Position numbers and translations under genes: made by a program. The notes below the pieces were generated by a model. That model was given only the letters and a program-made list of their open reading frames with translations, searched no databases and was not told where the DNA came from. From assembly GCF_000204055.1 (NCBI RefSeq), contig NW_006768788.1:695115-759114 (forward strand): DNA of 64,000 nucleotides, in the 5' to 3' direction. Source of the DNA: Melampsora larici-populina 98AG31. Its lineage: Eukaryota; Basidiomycota; Pucciniomycetes; Pucciniales; Melampsoraceae. Below, piece after piece: positions 34,017 to 47,800 of the stretch (the first letter of the stretch is position 1; every line of letters begins with the position of its first letter).

Positions 34017-36042
34017 ATGAGTCAAGATAAACGAATCATAGAAATTATCAAAACCCCATTAAACTTATCAAAGAAATTCACGAAAACTCGGCATCAAGCA
34101 CGAGAGCATCTCACCTTACAATCTCAAACTCATTCAAAGAAGTATTTTCAAATCAAGAATCAATTTATAAAGTAAGTCATTCAAGTTTCATTATCCATGC
34201 AATCTGAGGAACATTGAACTGATTTTGAAATTAGATACCATCCATCACAAACCCATCAACTAGTCCAAGTTCATTGCCTAAATCCACTTTAGTGAGGTTC
34301 AGATGTATGATTCAAGATACCGGTTTAGGGAAATAAATTTATTCAAGTCAAAACTTAACATCCATTTATCAAGAATCTCATCATGAAGAATTCGATCCAA
34401 CTTTGAATTCAACTGAATTTCAACTTCAACTTCAAGAACATGAATTGATTTATTCAGTAGGAATTCCTGGTGAATCTGATTGGTTAAAACGAAAGTTAGA
34501 CGGACCAATCGATAAAGGAATGGAATTCAATTTAATGAACTTAATGGATTTATCTTCCTCGTCTGAAGCCGACTTCCATAAGAATGAAGATCGATCTAAA
34601 CTTCCATCAACACGTGACAAGTTTGCCTTGAAAGGTCAACAACATTTAGGAGTCTTGTTGAAAGTTTATGACGACGATCAAAAAATTGAAATCGATTCAA
34701 TCAAAACTCATTCTGCCATTGAAGTTGTCGGAATTTTGGATTGGATCGAGTCAGTATTCTTTGAATTCTCTGAAAGACTTTCTTTTTTCATTCTGAACTT
34801 TGAGATGCCTCTATGGTTGAATGCGATCTTGATATTTCACTTTGCCTCGATTTAGGTTCAACTCGATTCAAGAAGAAGATTTTATTCCCAAACAAAAAGC
34901 AGACGACATTCAGGCCAAAAAGGATTTAATACCCTGCATCCATGTCATTCTTTATCATTCAATACCTAATCTTGTCATGTCGGACCCATAACCTCGAACC
35001 CGATCGAAGAATGCGAAAAAATTAGGAGTCGTTTGATAAGATCTATCGCTTACAAAGCTTTCAATAATGATGAACTTGCGGCAGAATATTATTTGTGTTC
35101 AATTATCTCAAACGCGTAAGCCTAATTTTCTAAAAGAAACGCAAATGAATTTTTATCGATCCAAAAGCTAACGGGTTTGTGTTTCTCTAGACCAAGTGAT
35201 GCAAAAATTTCAGTTCCAAACGAAACTTTACAGTTGAATCTAGGTCTAGAAGACTTCTTCGCCGTCACCGGACTGGTTGATTGCTTTGTTGTCCAAACTT
35301 TTGAGAAGAACAGTAACCGTTCCATTTGATATCCCTACCTTGAATTCGAATCGGCTATTTCCCATGTCAAATGAAGATCAGTTTGTTCCAGGTTCATTAC
35401 AACTCACTTCAACAACACAAGTTATTTTGAACTCGATGAATATGAACGAAGGAACACTCAATTCATTAGGAGTCATGAATATAGGATGTTTGAAATTTTT
35501 GATAGAAGATCGAACTTTACTTTATCAATTTCCTTTCAATCAATTCTTTCTCAATCTTTCACTTGGATTTATTGTTCTAAGCTTTGAATCTAAGAGCTTT
35601 TTGGATCGATTTTGGAATTCGCCGGTGGTTATTGAAAAATGGATTTGTTGAAGAACCTGATGAATTTGGATTCCAACTTTGGAGAGAATATATTCAAAAC
35701 TCGATTCAAAACTTGAGATCCATCAAAATCTCAGATGAATTATCATCGGTAAGTTTCCATCTTTCTCAAGACAACAAATTGAGTTGGTAACATCTCTAAC
35801 ACTTCGCTTCGAACTCTTTTTTTACGTTTCAGAAAATTCAAGAAAGTTTTGTAAATATCAGAAAATGTGCAAATGATTTAACAGAAGCCAATGTAAGATT
35901 AAGTTTAAATGAATTTTCAAGTCGATTGCAATTATCAAAATTAATTGGGACTCAACTTAATACAAAAGATTCAAATTGGACAAATTGGGAATATGCATGT
36001 AAATTAGAAAAAGTGAGAAAAATCAGATCTTCAAATCATTAG
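34017..36042 (+). pseudogene. MCM-binding protein (MCMBP) homologue, apparently damaged
   Basis: Blocks in order match MCMBP, which binds MCM2-7 and helps load, unload and stabilise the replicative helicase in the nucleus: STLVRFRCMIQDTG; HELIYSVGIPGESDWLKRK; GQQHLGVLLKVYDDDQ with AIEVVGILDWIE; NELAAEYYLCSI-type segment (NNDELAAEYYLCSIISNA); PFDIPTLNSNRLFPMSNEDQ; GTLNSLGVMNIGCL; SLGFIVLSFESKSFLD; and a C-terminal ESFVNIRKCANDL ending at TAG 36042. The start is ATG 34017. Lesions: TAA in frame right after IQDTGLGK (about 34333), a one-base shift near 34990 before the NPIEECEK block, a shift near 35270, and another near 35605. The first intron (34172-34234) also leaves the frame off by one. Either this is a decaying copy or the assembly carries small indels. 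Confidence 0.75.
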
Positions 36043-37228
36043 TTTCTTATTGTGATTTGTATATTTTTGTGGAAGGTGTGGTGGGATGGGGGTTTCAGGT
36101 GAGTTGAACAATATGTGGGCAGATATCTTCCGATGTGGAATTCATTTGAATGTATTTTAAAATTGTTTTCCCATGTGAAGATAGCACTCAGGTGACACCG
36201 ATCCTCCATCACATAAGAGATGATATGTCCCTCATCAATATCAATCAAGATGTTCACAAAAAGAGTCATTTTCAGGGAGTTCCTCTCAGGGACAATCCTT
36301 TTTGCTCCCCTAGCTTGATCAAACATAACATTGAATTGCCAGTGAATGGGGAGCCTCAATATATGTTTTTTCCAAATTGGGCTTTCCGTGTCTGTTGTCT
36401 GACAGGGAGCTCTTTAAAATGGGCATGACTTCAAATCCAGACAAAAATCTTGGAATATACTAGGAGTGATGCCATCGTCTGATGCAGCTATGATGGATCC
36501 CAGGCTAGCTTTCCCCGAAAACGCCCTATAAACAAATCATAAACATCATCAATGGTTGATAAATTTCTCAACCTACCGAAACAATCTCATTTCAAACTGG
36601 ATTCAATTTCAAGCCAATCAAGCCAAGGACATATACAAGATGAAAGTACTTTTTCGCAATCGTAGTGCGTTTCAGAGCAAAAAGTTCGGCCGAGCTGTGG
36701 CACATTGGGTATCTTCTTTTAAAGCTAGAAGAAGCCTGTCATGATAGCGATCTCTCACCTCCTGAGATTTCATGCATTTGTCTCCTCTCACGATTCAAAT
36801 TCTGCTGACCGGAATGACAACGCTTTATCCCCCGAAGTGGATCGATAACTGAAACACTTCATGAGAGCCTGTCGTCCCTTTTGGGTCAGCGTCGTAAGGG
36901 TTTCAGCAAGCAAAGGGGCTTCAAGATCCATACCTTCAAGAGGGTGTCCAAGAAACATTGAGGACTTCGTGTGCCTTCTGGATTATTCAAGACCTCAACA
37001 TCAGAGTAAAACACCCAAACCCGGAAAATCTTCGCCGTGTAGGGGATCTAGATCCTATCGGCTTTCCTTCCTTTCTACAATTAACGTCTCAATCTCACAA
37101 GGCGTGCGACAGACCACGAGTCTCTAACATTCGCAATCCGCTTTTGCTTTGAAAAGCTCTTTCATTATCATTCAATCCTCACTCGCTACAAATCTACAAA
37201 TCTTCAAACTTTCGATTAGTTTACCGCG
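36043..37228. other. Intergenic, upstream of the duplicated orphan gene
   Basis: No supported gene. The last ~350 bp share short blocks (CTTCATGAGAGCC, GA(A/G)GACTTC) with the region upstream of the second paralogue (about 39830-39910), suggesting the promoter was duplicated with the gene. Confidence 0.45.
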
Positions 37229-39113
37229 ATGATCAAGACGGAAGTCTTGAAGCTCTTGAGCATTTACAACCTGTTACTTTTTTCTAAATTTCATTCCTCC
37301 ATCTCACCTTCACTAACTGGAGTGATTGATTTCGCTCACGAGTCCGCTACAGGAATCACTGACTCGCATGATGCTGGAGCTGTTAAATCTACAATAGAAT
37401 TAACCAGTGAAAGAATACCTCATTCTCAACCTCAACCATGCCGTAGAAACTTGGGTGGTTGCTTTGGTGGCTTATTTAGAGGTTCTGGAACGACCGCAAG
37501 GACTTCACAAGCTGGTATCAGAGGAGGTGAAACTGCCGAAGGATCTAGAGCTACAGACACTATTGCAAGAACGAAATCCTGGACATTCAAAATTTCATCA
37601 AACTTTCGTCGAGTTCAATCCAAACTGCTCTTTAGTTTTTTCCCTAAAACTAGAGAAAATTGGAATCTTGGTAAACACGCTCCCTTTCTTCAAAAAACCT
37701 GAAATCATGGATTGACTTAACTCCTTCCTCTCCTCACAATCTCAGTTCATGCGAGCTATGAAGAGATCCTTGCTAGTGCTATCAGATCGAGATCTGGCTG
37801 GGGGGATGAAGGAAGCTTGGCCGCAAGCCTCGCTGATTTGAGAACCGCTCGACGTCTATCAACAGAGGGCCTTGGATTCAATCCATACGTGAGACAATAT
37901 ATCTCGAAGACGGAGATCCCGAAGCTGCACCAAGATCTGGTGAAGTCGCTCGATACGGTATTCGAAAGTCTCCTGCGAGATCAAGGTGGAAGACCAGACA
38001 ACATGCCATCAAAAGTAGCGATCATTAACAATCTTTTTAAAGCTGAACTTCAAGACCCGGAACTTGCACCGCTTCTCGAACCTTTTCAAAGTCGATTGAA
38101 TCGTTTGAATGCAGGGCACCCAACGGAGTCTACCGACCTTCCGAGGACTTTATCTTCTGCTGAACTTCCACTCAAGCCATCTTTTTCCAATTTGAAGCAA
38201 CTCAAAGCAGAGCCCACGCAGGCACAGGCAATAGATAGGTTTTGGAAAAAGATGAGTTGTGAGTTTCTTTGTAGAATTGTCTACAATGCATCCTTGATCC
38301 AATCCTTCAACAATGGATCCTAGGGCAATGAGAAACTAACCGCAATCTCTTCACTCTAAAAACACGCCCACAGTTCAATTCGATGCCGAACGGAATCATG
38401 TTGAATATCTTAGAAAAATACATAGGCCTAGGCTTACAGAATGGCGTAATCTACGGGATCTCACTCGAGATTTTGAGAGTACTACCTCCTCTTCAGAATG
38501 GTCAGCGCGAACTTTCCACCCAGAAAAATTCACCATACCGAATTACCAGAAATTAAGAAGAATAGGTACAGCTCGCAGAGCCTTGATCAAAGAAGCTGCT
38601 CGTGGTTCGAAAGCTAGATACTATGCAGAAAAAGGACTCACAGCTGACGAAATCTTGATCCGGCGTAAACTTGAACTTGAGACTTTATTGATCGAAAGTT
38701 TAGGAGAACATCACGACGAAGCAACAGAGATGGTACAAGATCTTATTACTAGGGCGCGGAGTACTACAGCACAGCCTTATCTCCATTACATCTATAACTA
38801 CAATTCTCCCGCAATGAGATTCGAGACAAATCCATCATTCACATTGAATTGGCAAAGGTTTACACAACAACTACCTTTCACAAGAGGACGTGGAGAGACG
38901 CGGTCAGGCACGCCGGCGACGGCGCCAACGACTCCTCCACGTGAACTAGACTACAGTCGTTTTTCCGGTCCGATCGACATCGAAGATGGCCAAAATGTGG
39001 CATTTCCCGATGCATCTTTTGTGGGAGGAAGTGCCGTTTTCGATTACGTCGATCCTAGTGCTCAAAGGGAATTTGTTCAAAACGCATTACTAAATAGGCT
39101 TCATGGAAATTGA
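37229..39113 (+). CDS. Orphan family member A, 564 aa, intact
   Basis: Three exons (37229-37670, 37746-38258, 38374-39113) with 75- and 115-bp introns give an intact 564-residue protein. It starts MIKTEVLKLLSIYNLLLFSK, a weak signal-peptide-like hydrophobic segment. Exon 1 has a Gly/Arg-rich stretch (NLGGCFGGLFRGSG) and ends VQSKLLFSFFPKTRENWNL. Exon 2 encodes ASYEEILASAIRSRSGWGD, LADLRTARRLSTEGLGFN, HQDLVKSLDTVFESLL, SKVAIINNLFKAELQDPELA and LSSAELPLKPSFSNLK. Exon 3 has FQFDAERNHVEYLRKIHRP, RKLELETLLIESLGEHHDEA and a C-terminal AFPDASFV block. No catalytic signature is recognised. The tandem paralogue at 40471-51403 keeps the same exon structure and phases. This is typical of a lineage-specific, possibly secreted rust family; the role is unknown. 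Confidence 0.8.
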
Positions 39114-40470
39114 TGATATTATGTTTGATACTGATCTGGATTCATTCACGTCCTCCTTTTGAAAACGTCAAGGGTTTGATGGAAATCCGCTCTTTAAAAT
39201 TGCACACAATTCTTCAGAAACCACAAGCTTGTATTTGATTGGATCTCAAAAAGAACAAATCTGGTTGATTTTTATTCATAAAAATATCATGTGCTAGTCT
39301 TTTCCACACCACTTTCATTTTTTACTGTTACAGTGTCTGATCAACATTCATTTTTTTCTATTGTCTCTTATTTACTTTTTCGAATTGAATCACATACCGA
39401 TCTCCAATTGTAACAATCACAGAGCGAACATTGTCGTAGATTTCGTTGAATCTCACATTGTCAAGATGTCAGTGTTGATGCAGTAGAGTCTAGTACTTTG
39501 TGCAGTGTTTCCAATGTTCAAGTCGAATTATCAAAGGATTCCAGTATCGGCACCCCCCTCTCTTGAGGTCATAGTCATTTTAACCTCGATCTTTTCAAGC
39601 CAGGCGTAACAGGCATCGCCCACTTGGCACAGCCATGTCGTTTCAATGTGAGCCAGTACTAATAGTAATCGTCACTGCATTGTAACACTCGCTTGCCAGC
39701 GGTTGTTAAGCCTGAGCCACCGCAACGCGAAATTAGTAAGCTTAACTGATCCCCTCTTGCGCATTCGTAAGCATAGGAAATTAGGTTACAGCTTCATGCC
39801 TCATGAAGTACATTAGGAACTGCTTCATGAGAGCCCCTTTCGCTGGATGGCTGTCTCGAGAATTCTAGGAAGTCTTTTAGTTACCTTCATGATGCATCGA
39901 AGACTTCTTGTGGCTCTGAAGCATTTGAGATATCAACTGACCAAGTTCAGAGCAAAGCTGTGATGGTGATCCTTGTATTTTAAGTTCGGGTCGGGTCTAT
40001 AAGCGTGTGGCGCGTTCCTGGTGTAGTTTTATGATCTTTTCTTCCTCCTTTCCTTAAACGATTTCTTTACGCTTCATCATTCTCTTTTGACATACATAGG
40101 ATGTTGTTCCCTGATGTTCACGTTGAAGTAGGCCTAGTTTTTCCAATCTGTCTTAGCTCTGGATACTCATCGCGTCCTCTCGTGCCATCCATGGTGTTGG
40201 TCCTTATGTAGGATCTTCCACCTACCTGGACAAGCTCTGATACATTGTTCTACGACACATTATGAAACATAACGCGTATCCAAGAAGGAATCAGATAGAA
40301 GACTATGTATACCCACGTAAAACTTGAACGGTCGGTCCCAGACTCTCACCAATTCCTTACGCTTGGTAAAGCCAACCCAATCTTCAGATAGCTTCAGATT
40401 CATTGTCGTTCATCAACTTCAACCCCGTTCGCTCTTCAAAAATCTTCGAACCTTCGATCAGTTTACCCAT
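39114..40470. other. Intergenic between tandem paralogues
   Basis: No supported gene. The final part (40420-40470) is similar to the leader of paralogue A (CTTCGATCAGTTTACC versus CTTTCGATTAGTTTACC), as expected for a tandem duplication that included the promoter. Confidence 0.5.
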
Positions 40471-43400
40471 ATGATCAAGACTTCAGTTTTAAAGCTCTTC
40501 AGCATCTACAACCTACTACTTCTTTCCAAATTTGATGCCTCCATTTCACCTTCACCACTTGGAATTACCGATTTAGCTCACGAGTCCGCTGAAGGGATTA
40601 CCAACGCGCATGATGCTGGAGCTGTTGGAGCTACAATAGAAGTTGCAGGTGAAAGGTCACCTCATTCTCAACTTCGACCATGTCACAGAAGCCTGGCAGG
40701 TTGCTTTCCTGGCTTCCTTAGAGAACCCACGACGAGCGCAGGGACTCGAGCTGGCATCAGAGGAGGCGAGACCGCTGAAGTAACTAGAGGCGCAGAAACT
40801 CTCGCAAGACCCAGAGCTTGGAGCTTTTCAATTGCATCGCAGTTTCGTCGAGTTCAGTCCAAAGTGCTCTTTGCTTTTTTCCCTAGAACTAGGGAAAACT
40901 GGAATCTGGGTAAATACGCATCCTGTTCTCGAGAGAACAACCTGTATATCTTTGCCTTTATGATTGATTGACTTGACGCCTTCCTCCCCTTACAACATCA
41001 GTTCATGCAACCTATGAAGAAATCCTTGCCAGTGCTATCAGATCGAAATCTGGCTGGGGAGATGATGGAGCTTTGGCCGCCAACCTCGCTGATCTAAGAA
41101 CTGCTCGGAGGCAATCAACAACTGGTCTTGGATTGAATTCAGACGTAATAAAATACATCTTGAAGATCGAGATCCCAAATCTACACCAAGGTCTCGTGAA
41201 GTCACTCGATAATGTCTTGAAGAATCTTCTGCAAGATGGCGGGGGAAGAGGAGGAGCTAGCGCCAATGTGGGATCTAAAGTAGCAATCATCAACAAATTT
41301 TTCAAAGCTGAACTTCAAGATCCGGGACTTGCACCTTATCTTGGAACCAATACCGGAATCGCTCCGCTCCGCTCTCAAATCGGACAAGTTTTTGCAGCGG
41401 AGCGGAGCCTCCGCTCTGACTGGCACCGCTCCGCTATCGCTATATTTTTGAAAAATATTCTTTGTCAAAGAGCGGAGCGATTACATTGCTATAAATCGCT
41501 CCGCTCCTCGCTATATAGCGCGGTCAAACGGCAGGAAAGCAAAAAAAAATATTTCGAATCTACGTGTACTTGCTTGAGCTATAGGCCTGGGCTAAGTATG
41601 AGAATAGTTCTAAAGTCTGTATAAAATGAAATAGAACAACCAAAAAGAAAAAATGAGAAAAATAAAGGGAAAATAAAACTTTCAAGTAATATATTTGATT
41701 TGATTCAACAAGATGAAGGTAATCCTATAAGACTAGCGTTTCTTTTTAGTTGTTCTTTGTATGTACTCTTGAAGGGCTTTTGCAGCAGCTGCAAAAGGTC
41801 CATTAGGAATCATGCCTTCCTTCAACCATGCCTGCGATCCGACCAGACGCTCCATTGTCTTTGGGAGCATGCTACCTCTTGATGGGGCACATACGTCGGC
41901 AGCAGCGGAAAAGGTCTGCTCGCAAGCACAGGAAGTGGCTGATACAGAGAGGTAGTCACGGGCGAGTTTTGCGAGCATCGGGAAATGTTGTTGATGCACC
42001 TGCAATCAAAGAAAAAGCACAGTTAGGTGGGTCAGGTGACATGGATAAGAAAGAAACAATGCATACCTTCCACCATTGGAGGGGGGTTTGGTCTGGAGTA
42101 ATTCGGTATCGCCCTTGAAGATACTCGTCCAGTTCCGAGGTTGAAACTTGACGATCATCGGTTGACCCTCCAAAGACATCAAACTTGTCAGGGTCCACAA
42201 GCTTGCCAATATCTTGGGCTGGTGGGGTTGGCTGAATCTCTTTGCTTTCTGCCAAAAGATTCTCATATTCAGCTTCTAAGATGGCTTGAGCACTAGCTTC
42301 ATGTTCTGGATAGTGCAAATTGAAGAATTTTCCTTGGAATTGGGGATTGAGTATTGTTGCAAGAGCTATGGTGTGGCAGTTGGCAGCCTCAGTTCGATAT
42401 TCAGTGAGGTATCGTATCATTGTGTCAATCGCCAGGTTAAGACTTGTAAAATTCGTGTTTTCAACCTTATGTTGCTGAAGCTTGTTGATGACGCGCTTGT
42501 ATTCGGCCAAGAGGATGCACCCCGTAGGACCATTGCCCTCAACTCAAGCAGTGGCATCCACAAATGTCTAACAATTGAAAGGAAGATCATGATCAGAAAT
42601 TGAAACATGAAAGAAATAGGAAAGATGATAGTCGTACCTTTAAGACTTTATTGACTAACTCCACGGCATGCCACTTGGATGGCGAGATCATCACTCCCTT
42701 GAAAAGGCGAGCGTTACGATCGGCTGCTAGCATTGAGTTTATGACCTGCCAAGCCCAAAGACATGAACAGGATACACGAAAGAGATTGAAATCAATAATA
42801 GACAAAGCAAATTTGACTTACCTCCTGAGCCTCACAGGCAACCCTCCGACTTTCATAATGACTGTTCCAATGGGTCTTGCAAGGACGTCAAAGCATCTGA
42901 CCCTTGTAACCCATACGCTCAGCGCGTACCTTGAAATCTTGGCGTCGGGCTGCACTACTGGCAATTTGTCCTGAGACAGTATCAATCTATGTGCAAAGAG
43001 ACACAGCAAGAAGAATGTCAGCATCTTCAATTACAAATCCAGATGGAGCGGTTCTACATACCTTTGCTAGAGCCACAGCAACAACATCGTCCGCTGCACA
43101 AGCTCGGTCTGCACCGACACCTTCATCAACATCCTCGTCGTCGACTCCATCAGGTTTGTCAGGTAAGCCGTCTGAATCTTCAGACCCATCTGAATCGTGA
43201 TACTCAACAGGATCCTCGCCATCGTTGACCTCAACACCGGGCACCGGGAGCGGAATGTTATGAGGAGTCGTTGGTTTGGACTTGGCAACCTTCTGACCAA
43301 GGCGTTTGAGACCATGTCCGACCACAAGGTTCAACTTGTGTGCGTAACATCGCACATGTTGAGTTGAGCTATCCCACGTGACAGGCTCAGCAGCTTTTGA

Positions 43401-44523
43401 GAACATCGATTGCATTTCGGTGGCCATTGTGGCATTGTTTCCTCCGCTGTCGGTAGTCTGCGCGACCATGTGAGGAAGGAAAGAAAATCAATAAAGAGAA
43501 GGATAGATTGAGAACAAAAAGGTTGAAACAAAAGAAAAAGTGAAAGTAAAAAAGTAAAAATTTCTGCTTATCTTCTTATGTAGGCCATGTCGAATCAGGA
43601 ATTTGCCAATAGGCCTAGCCAGGAGAGCTCTGTAATGGCGCCAAGACACCATCTTGAGGGTAAGATGTGTTGATTTATACTCCCAGTTTTCGTCGATATA
43701 ATTCGCTGTTGCTCCCACAAAGGCATGCCGATTCCCTTTGGTTGTCCAAACATCATGGACCAAACAAAACTTACCTTCATTTTCCTATCAATATGAAAAG
43801 AAAAGACAAGTCAAACATAGTTAGTAATCAAAATATGGTCGAATGATTGAAAACATTCTGTACTTACCTTCAAACAACCCTGGGTCAGCAACGTTCTCTG
43901 TAACGTTGCTTAGCGTTGCATAGCGGTTTTTTTGCCCCAGCAGCGTCACACAAAGCGCTCAAATGTGTAGCGTGTGGGACGCAGCGCAGCCAGCATTATG
44001 ATTTTGGCTTTTTTTTTTGCCCGCTATGTTACAGCAACTGTACCGGATCTGTCTGTTACAGTTGCGTGTAACGGTGTTTTTGGCAGGCACCCCTTTGTTT
44101 CTCCTCGATCTGGCCAAGAACACCACCATCGACCTCCCGATCCGGCAAGAACAACCATCTAGCGCCTCTCAATGTGGACCATTGCATCAACCAACGAGGC
44201 CAGGGATGGATCCGAAGTAAGATTCAGATCGCAACCTTCCCAATCTGGCTTGCCAATCGCTCAAGATTCTCAATGTGGAGGCGGAGGTGGAAAAGCGTCA
44301 AGACTAGACAAAGCCAGGGAGCTTTTCACAAGTCTCAAGTGAGTCTTTATATTTCTCCTTCCCTCAGTTGGCTCCCTCTGAATCATACATTTGACCGTTC
44401 ATTTTAATCACTTTACAACTTCACTTCTTTTCTTCATTTTCCCTATAGTTTGCATCTTTATCTTGTGTTATCTCAACAACTTTCGAGCTCGGCTTTTAAT
44501 ACTGGTGGTGGCTGTGAAGAAGT

Positions 44524-44724
44524 ATGTTTTATCAATTCATCATAACCATTGCTATCCATTTCTTTCTTCTTGATCATCAATCAACTGTTGCATCAGGTAT
44601 CATCGCTCTTAGCCGGATCTATGAGAATGATACCTGCTACATGAAGTCACAGGCACCCGGATGTGCCTGTGACTCCATGAAGCAACAGATTGTTGATCAT
44701 CTCAAGTTCGAATGCCCATTCTAA
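44524..44724 (+). CDS. Small ORF with signal-like N-terminus, doubtful
   Basis: A 66-codon frame from ATG 44524, MFYQFIITIAIHFFLLDHQS, looks like a secretion signal and is followed by four Cys residues (NDTCY, GCACD, FECPF). However, its second half coincides with a DNA stem-loop (44641-44678), and it lies in the non-coding left part of the inner hAT. It may be chance. Included because small Cys-containing secreted proteins are of interest in rust genomes. Confidence 0.25.
   Translation: MFYQFIITIAIHFFLLDHQSTVASGIIALSRIYENDTCYMKSQAPGCACDSMKQQIVDHLKFECPF
44641..44678. repeat. Stem-loop with 16-bp arms inside the inner hAT
   Basis: ATGAAGTCACAGGCAC pairs with GTGCCTGTGACTCCAT with one mismatch, loop CCGGAT. 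Confidence 0.75.
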
Positions 44725-44800
44725 CTGATGCTATATACCTTTCATTTTGAACATACATTAGTTTTCATCATCGGTCATCTTTCATAGTCCAACACCCATC

Positions 44801-47800
44801 ATGCCTTCATTACAACCTACCCCACAACGTCCAATTCGCGAACGCAGACCAGTTCTCACCCCAGGCATGGTCAGCCCAAGCCCAGACTCTCGCCGTCGTA
44901 TCTCAATCGAAAGCAATGGATCAATCTCCCAATTCAACCAACCCAAGAAAAGATCAAACACCGTCTTGCAAGATACTGATGACGACGAAGTAGTCATATT
45001 AGGAAAAACCCAGAAGAAAACCAAAACCACGAAAACATCCAACAAAGAGAAAGGTAAGGGTAAAGGTTTGGCTCAGCCTCCAGCTTCGAGTTCGACCGAG
45101 GTAAGCTGTGATATATCATCATTTTTCTTGGTGTTTTCTTAAACTGATGATACAAACCCATATCCTTGTATAGGCAGTATCAAAGAATGTCACCAAGACA
45201 ATACTCCGGGCTGATTTGGACAACGAAGATCGATCGGGTCCTAAACGGCGCAAGGCTGAAGGTGTTGATGACGAGAATGCTCGACTATTAGCTTATTATC
45301 ATCCACCGATACACGGACCCAGGGATGTGAGTACATCATCTACATTATCATGCCATCTCTTTACTCTTCTACTACCCCTCTACTTGCATTTCTCACTACT
45401 TCTTTCCTTCCAACTCTCAATCATAGAACCACACCAAGCCACCTCTTGCCTATGCTTGCCGTTTCTGCGTCAAAAGGGGCAAAACAAATCCTGTTCGAGT
45501 TAGTTATAGCAATATGACCGGGAATCTCAAAGCCCATCAAGATGGTTCCAATCAAGACGGTCGATCCGATGTTGGCTGTGACGGTCGTAATAGAGCACGC
45601 GAGACACATCCCGAGTTACAAATTCCCCCATCGGTTGCAGAGCAACGCAAGAAGGCTGGAGGAAGTCTTGACGCTTTTGTCACTGTCACCCCAGCTATTC
45701 CGTTCAACAACACAACATTCAACCAGATGGCCTGTGCTTGGCTCATCCGGCAGGCTCAACCGTGGAACCGAGTCAAGGACCCCATTCTTCGAGGAATGGT
45801 ACAGTACCTTAGGAAGGAGGCTAGTTTGTTTGGACGTCGCTGGGTTGCTGATGAGGCAAAGAGTATGAATTGGGGTTTGAAAACTTCAGTATTTTCTGAG
45901 CTGAAAGTTAGTCTTTTACTTTATTATGTACACATTACATATACTGATTGGATTATTACCACAACCAATCAACAGGGTCTCAAATCACGCTTCAACCTGG
46001 TCCATGACGGTTGGACAACCAAAGGAAATCGCCATGCGTTTATTGGTGCTTCGGTAACTTTTGTCGACGACAGCTGGACCTATCGTGTTAGACATTTGAG
46101 TCTTAAAGTTATTCAATGGCATCATCACGGTACGTGGCTTGCGGAACCAATGGTCCATCTTTTAGTGAAACATAGTTTGTTTCAAAAGATCAGTTGTTTC
46201 TCTTCTTGGATTTTCATTCTATTCCTCTTTTTTTGGATCCCTCATCTAATTTCGCCTCCAATTCTTTTTGCTGACATTTTTTTCTTTGATGTCTCACATG
46301 TTGTGCCAGACCACAGATTCTGGGTCGAATAATAAGACAATGGCCGCGGAAATGCACCGACAATTCCTCGAACAGCCTGACACTGATGGCTATAATTGGA
46401 ATCCTAACTCTATGCACATCTTCTGTTTTTGCCATAAGTTAGCATTGATAGTCAATGCTGGATTGGCCGAGCTGGGTGTTAAAGCTCCTCCCCCCATAAA
46501 GGTAAAGTCTGCTGCTCGGGGAAATTTTCCAAATGTAGGTAGTATTATTGAAGAGGATGAAGACGAGTGTAGCAATGAGGAAATTTTACCTAGAAGAACA
46601 TCTTCTAAAGAATCCACCTCTCGAACTCTCGACAACGAAGACAGTGAAACCGAACATGATCCTCAGGAGCTTCAAGAGGATATTGTACCTGCACTTGATC
46701 TGGACGATGAGGGAGAGTGGGATAATGCTGATGCTGAAGATGAAGCCTGTCCCCAGCTTTCTTTGGAAAAGGAAGTGGCACCGACTCACCGAAGGGAAGC
46801 GAACAACACAGATTTCATTCTGAGAAAGGTCAGCACTAAAGTAGCAATCTATCTATTCGTCTTAGCTGTACTAATAGTTCCCTATATTCTTATGTTTGTC
46901 AAAGTAGGTTGACTTCTTGACTCGTCGCATAACTCGTTCAGCAGCTTGGCGAAAAGAATTTGAGCGAGTAAGCAAATCCAAAGGCTTTAAAGGTTCTTTG
47001 ATTGCTGGTTATGGCATACGCTGGAACATTAAGTATGAAAGCCGACACAAAGCGTGGCTTGCGAGAGAGGTAAGATGGCTGTCCCTTCTCACTTGTGATT
47101 TCATGATTGCTGATGGTACCTCAATCTCTAGGTAATCGATCAGCTTTGCAAAGATGACTTGGACGTTGTTCATGCAAAAAATCGACCTCCCCGTAAGAAC
47201 GGTAAGCCATATGGATACTTTCACGAGATGGAGATGACGTCGCATGATTGGGCCCAAGTACATAAGGTCAACAATGAGCTTGAGGTAAGTGTTACACATC
47301 CAAACTATTCATGAACTTGACTCTGATAATCTTCTACCCCTTCCTGTATATCCGCCATCCGTCCATCCACTAACCCAGCCGTTCTTGAAGATGACTCTCA
47401 AGATGGAGGGTGACGGGCCAACTGGGTGCATGGTCATCCCACAGTATGTTGAGCTGCGAAATACACTCGACCGGAAGATCAATCGATTGTCAGCTTCCGA
47501 TGCAATGTATCCTATGCTTGCAAAGATGCAAGAGAAAACTGAAGAATACCTCAACGAAGCGTTATCTTGCCAGACCCTGGTCATGGCCACTGTATTGCAT
47601 CCATTTTTCCGGCTTAAATTCTTCAAGAAGTGGTTTGGCAACAGTTCTAGTGTCACCATCAAGGCTGAATCCGATTTGCGATCGCTGTTTCGGGACTATG
47701 AGCAAGCCGCACCTGACAAGACCCCGATTCCAGCTCGAACCTCACAGAAATCTGCCGATACTGCAGGGTCTTCACCAAAGCCTGCCATCTTTGCTCAGGA

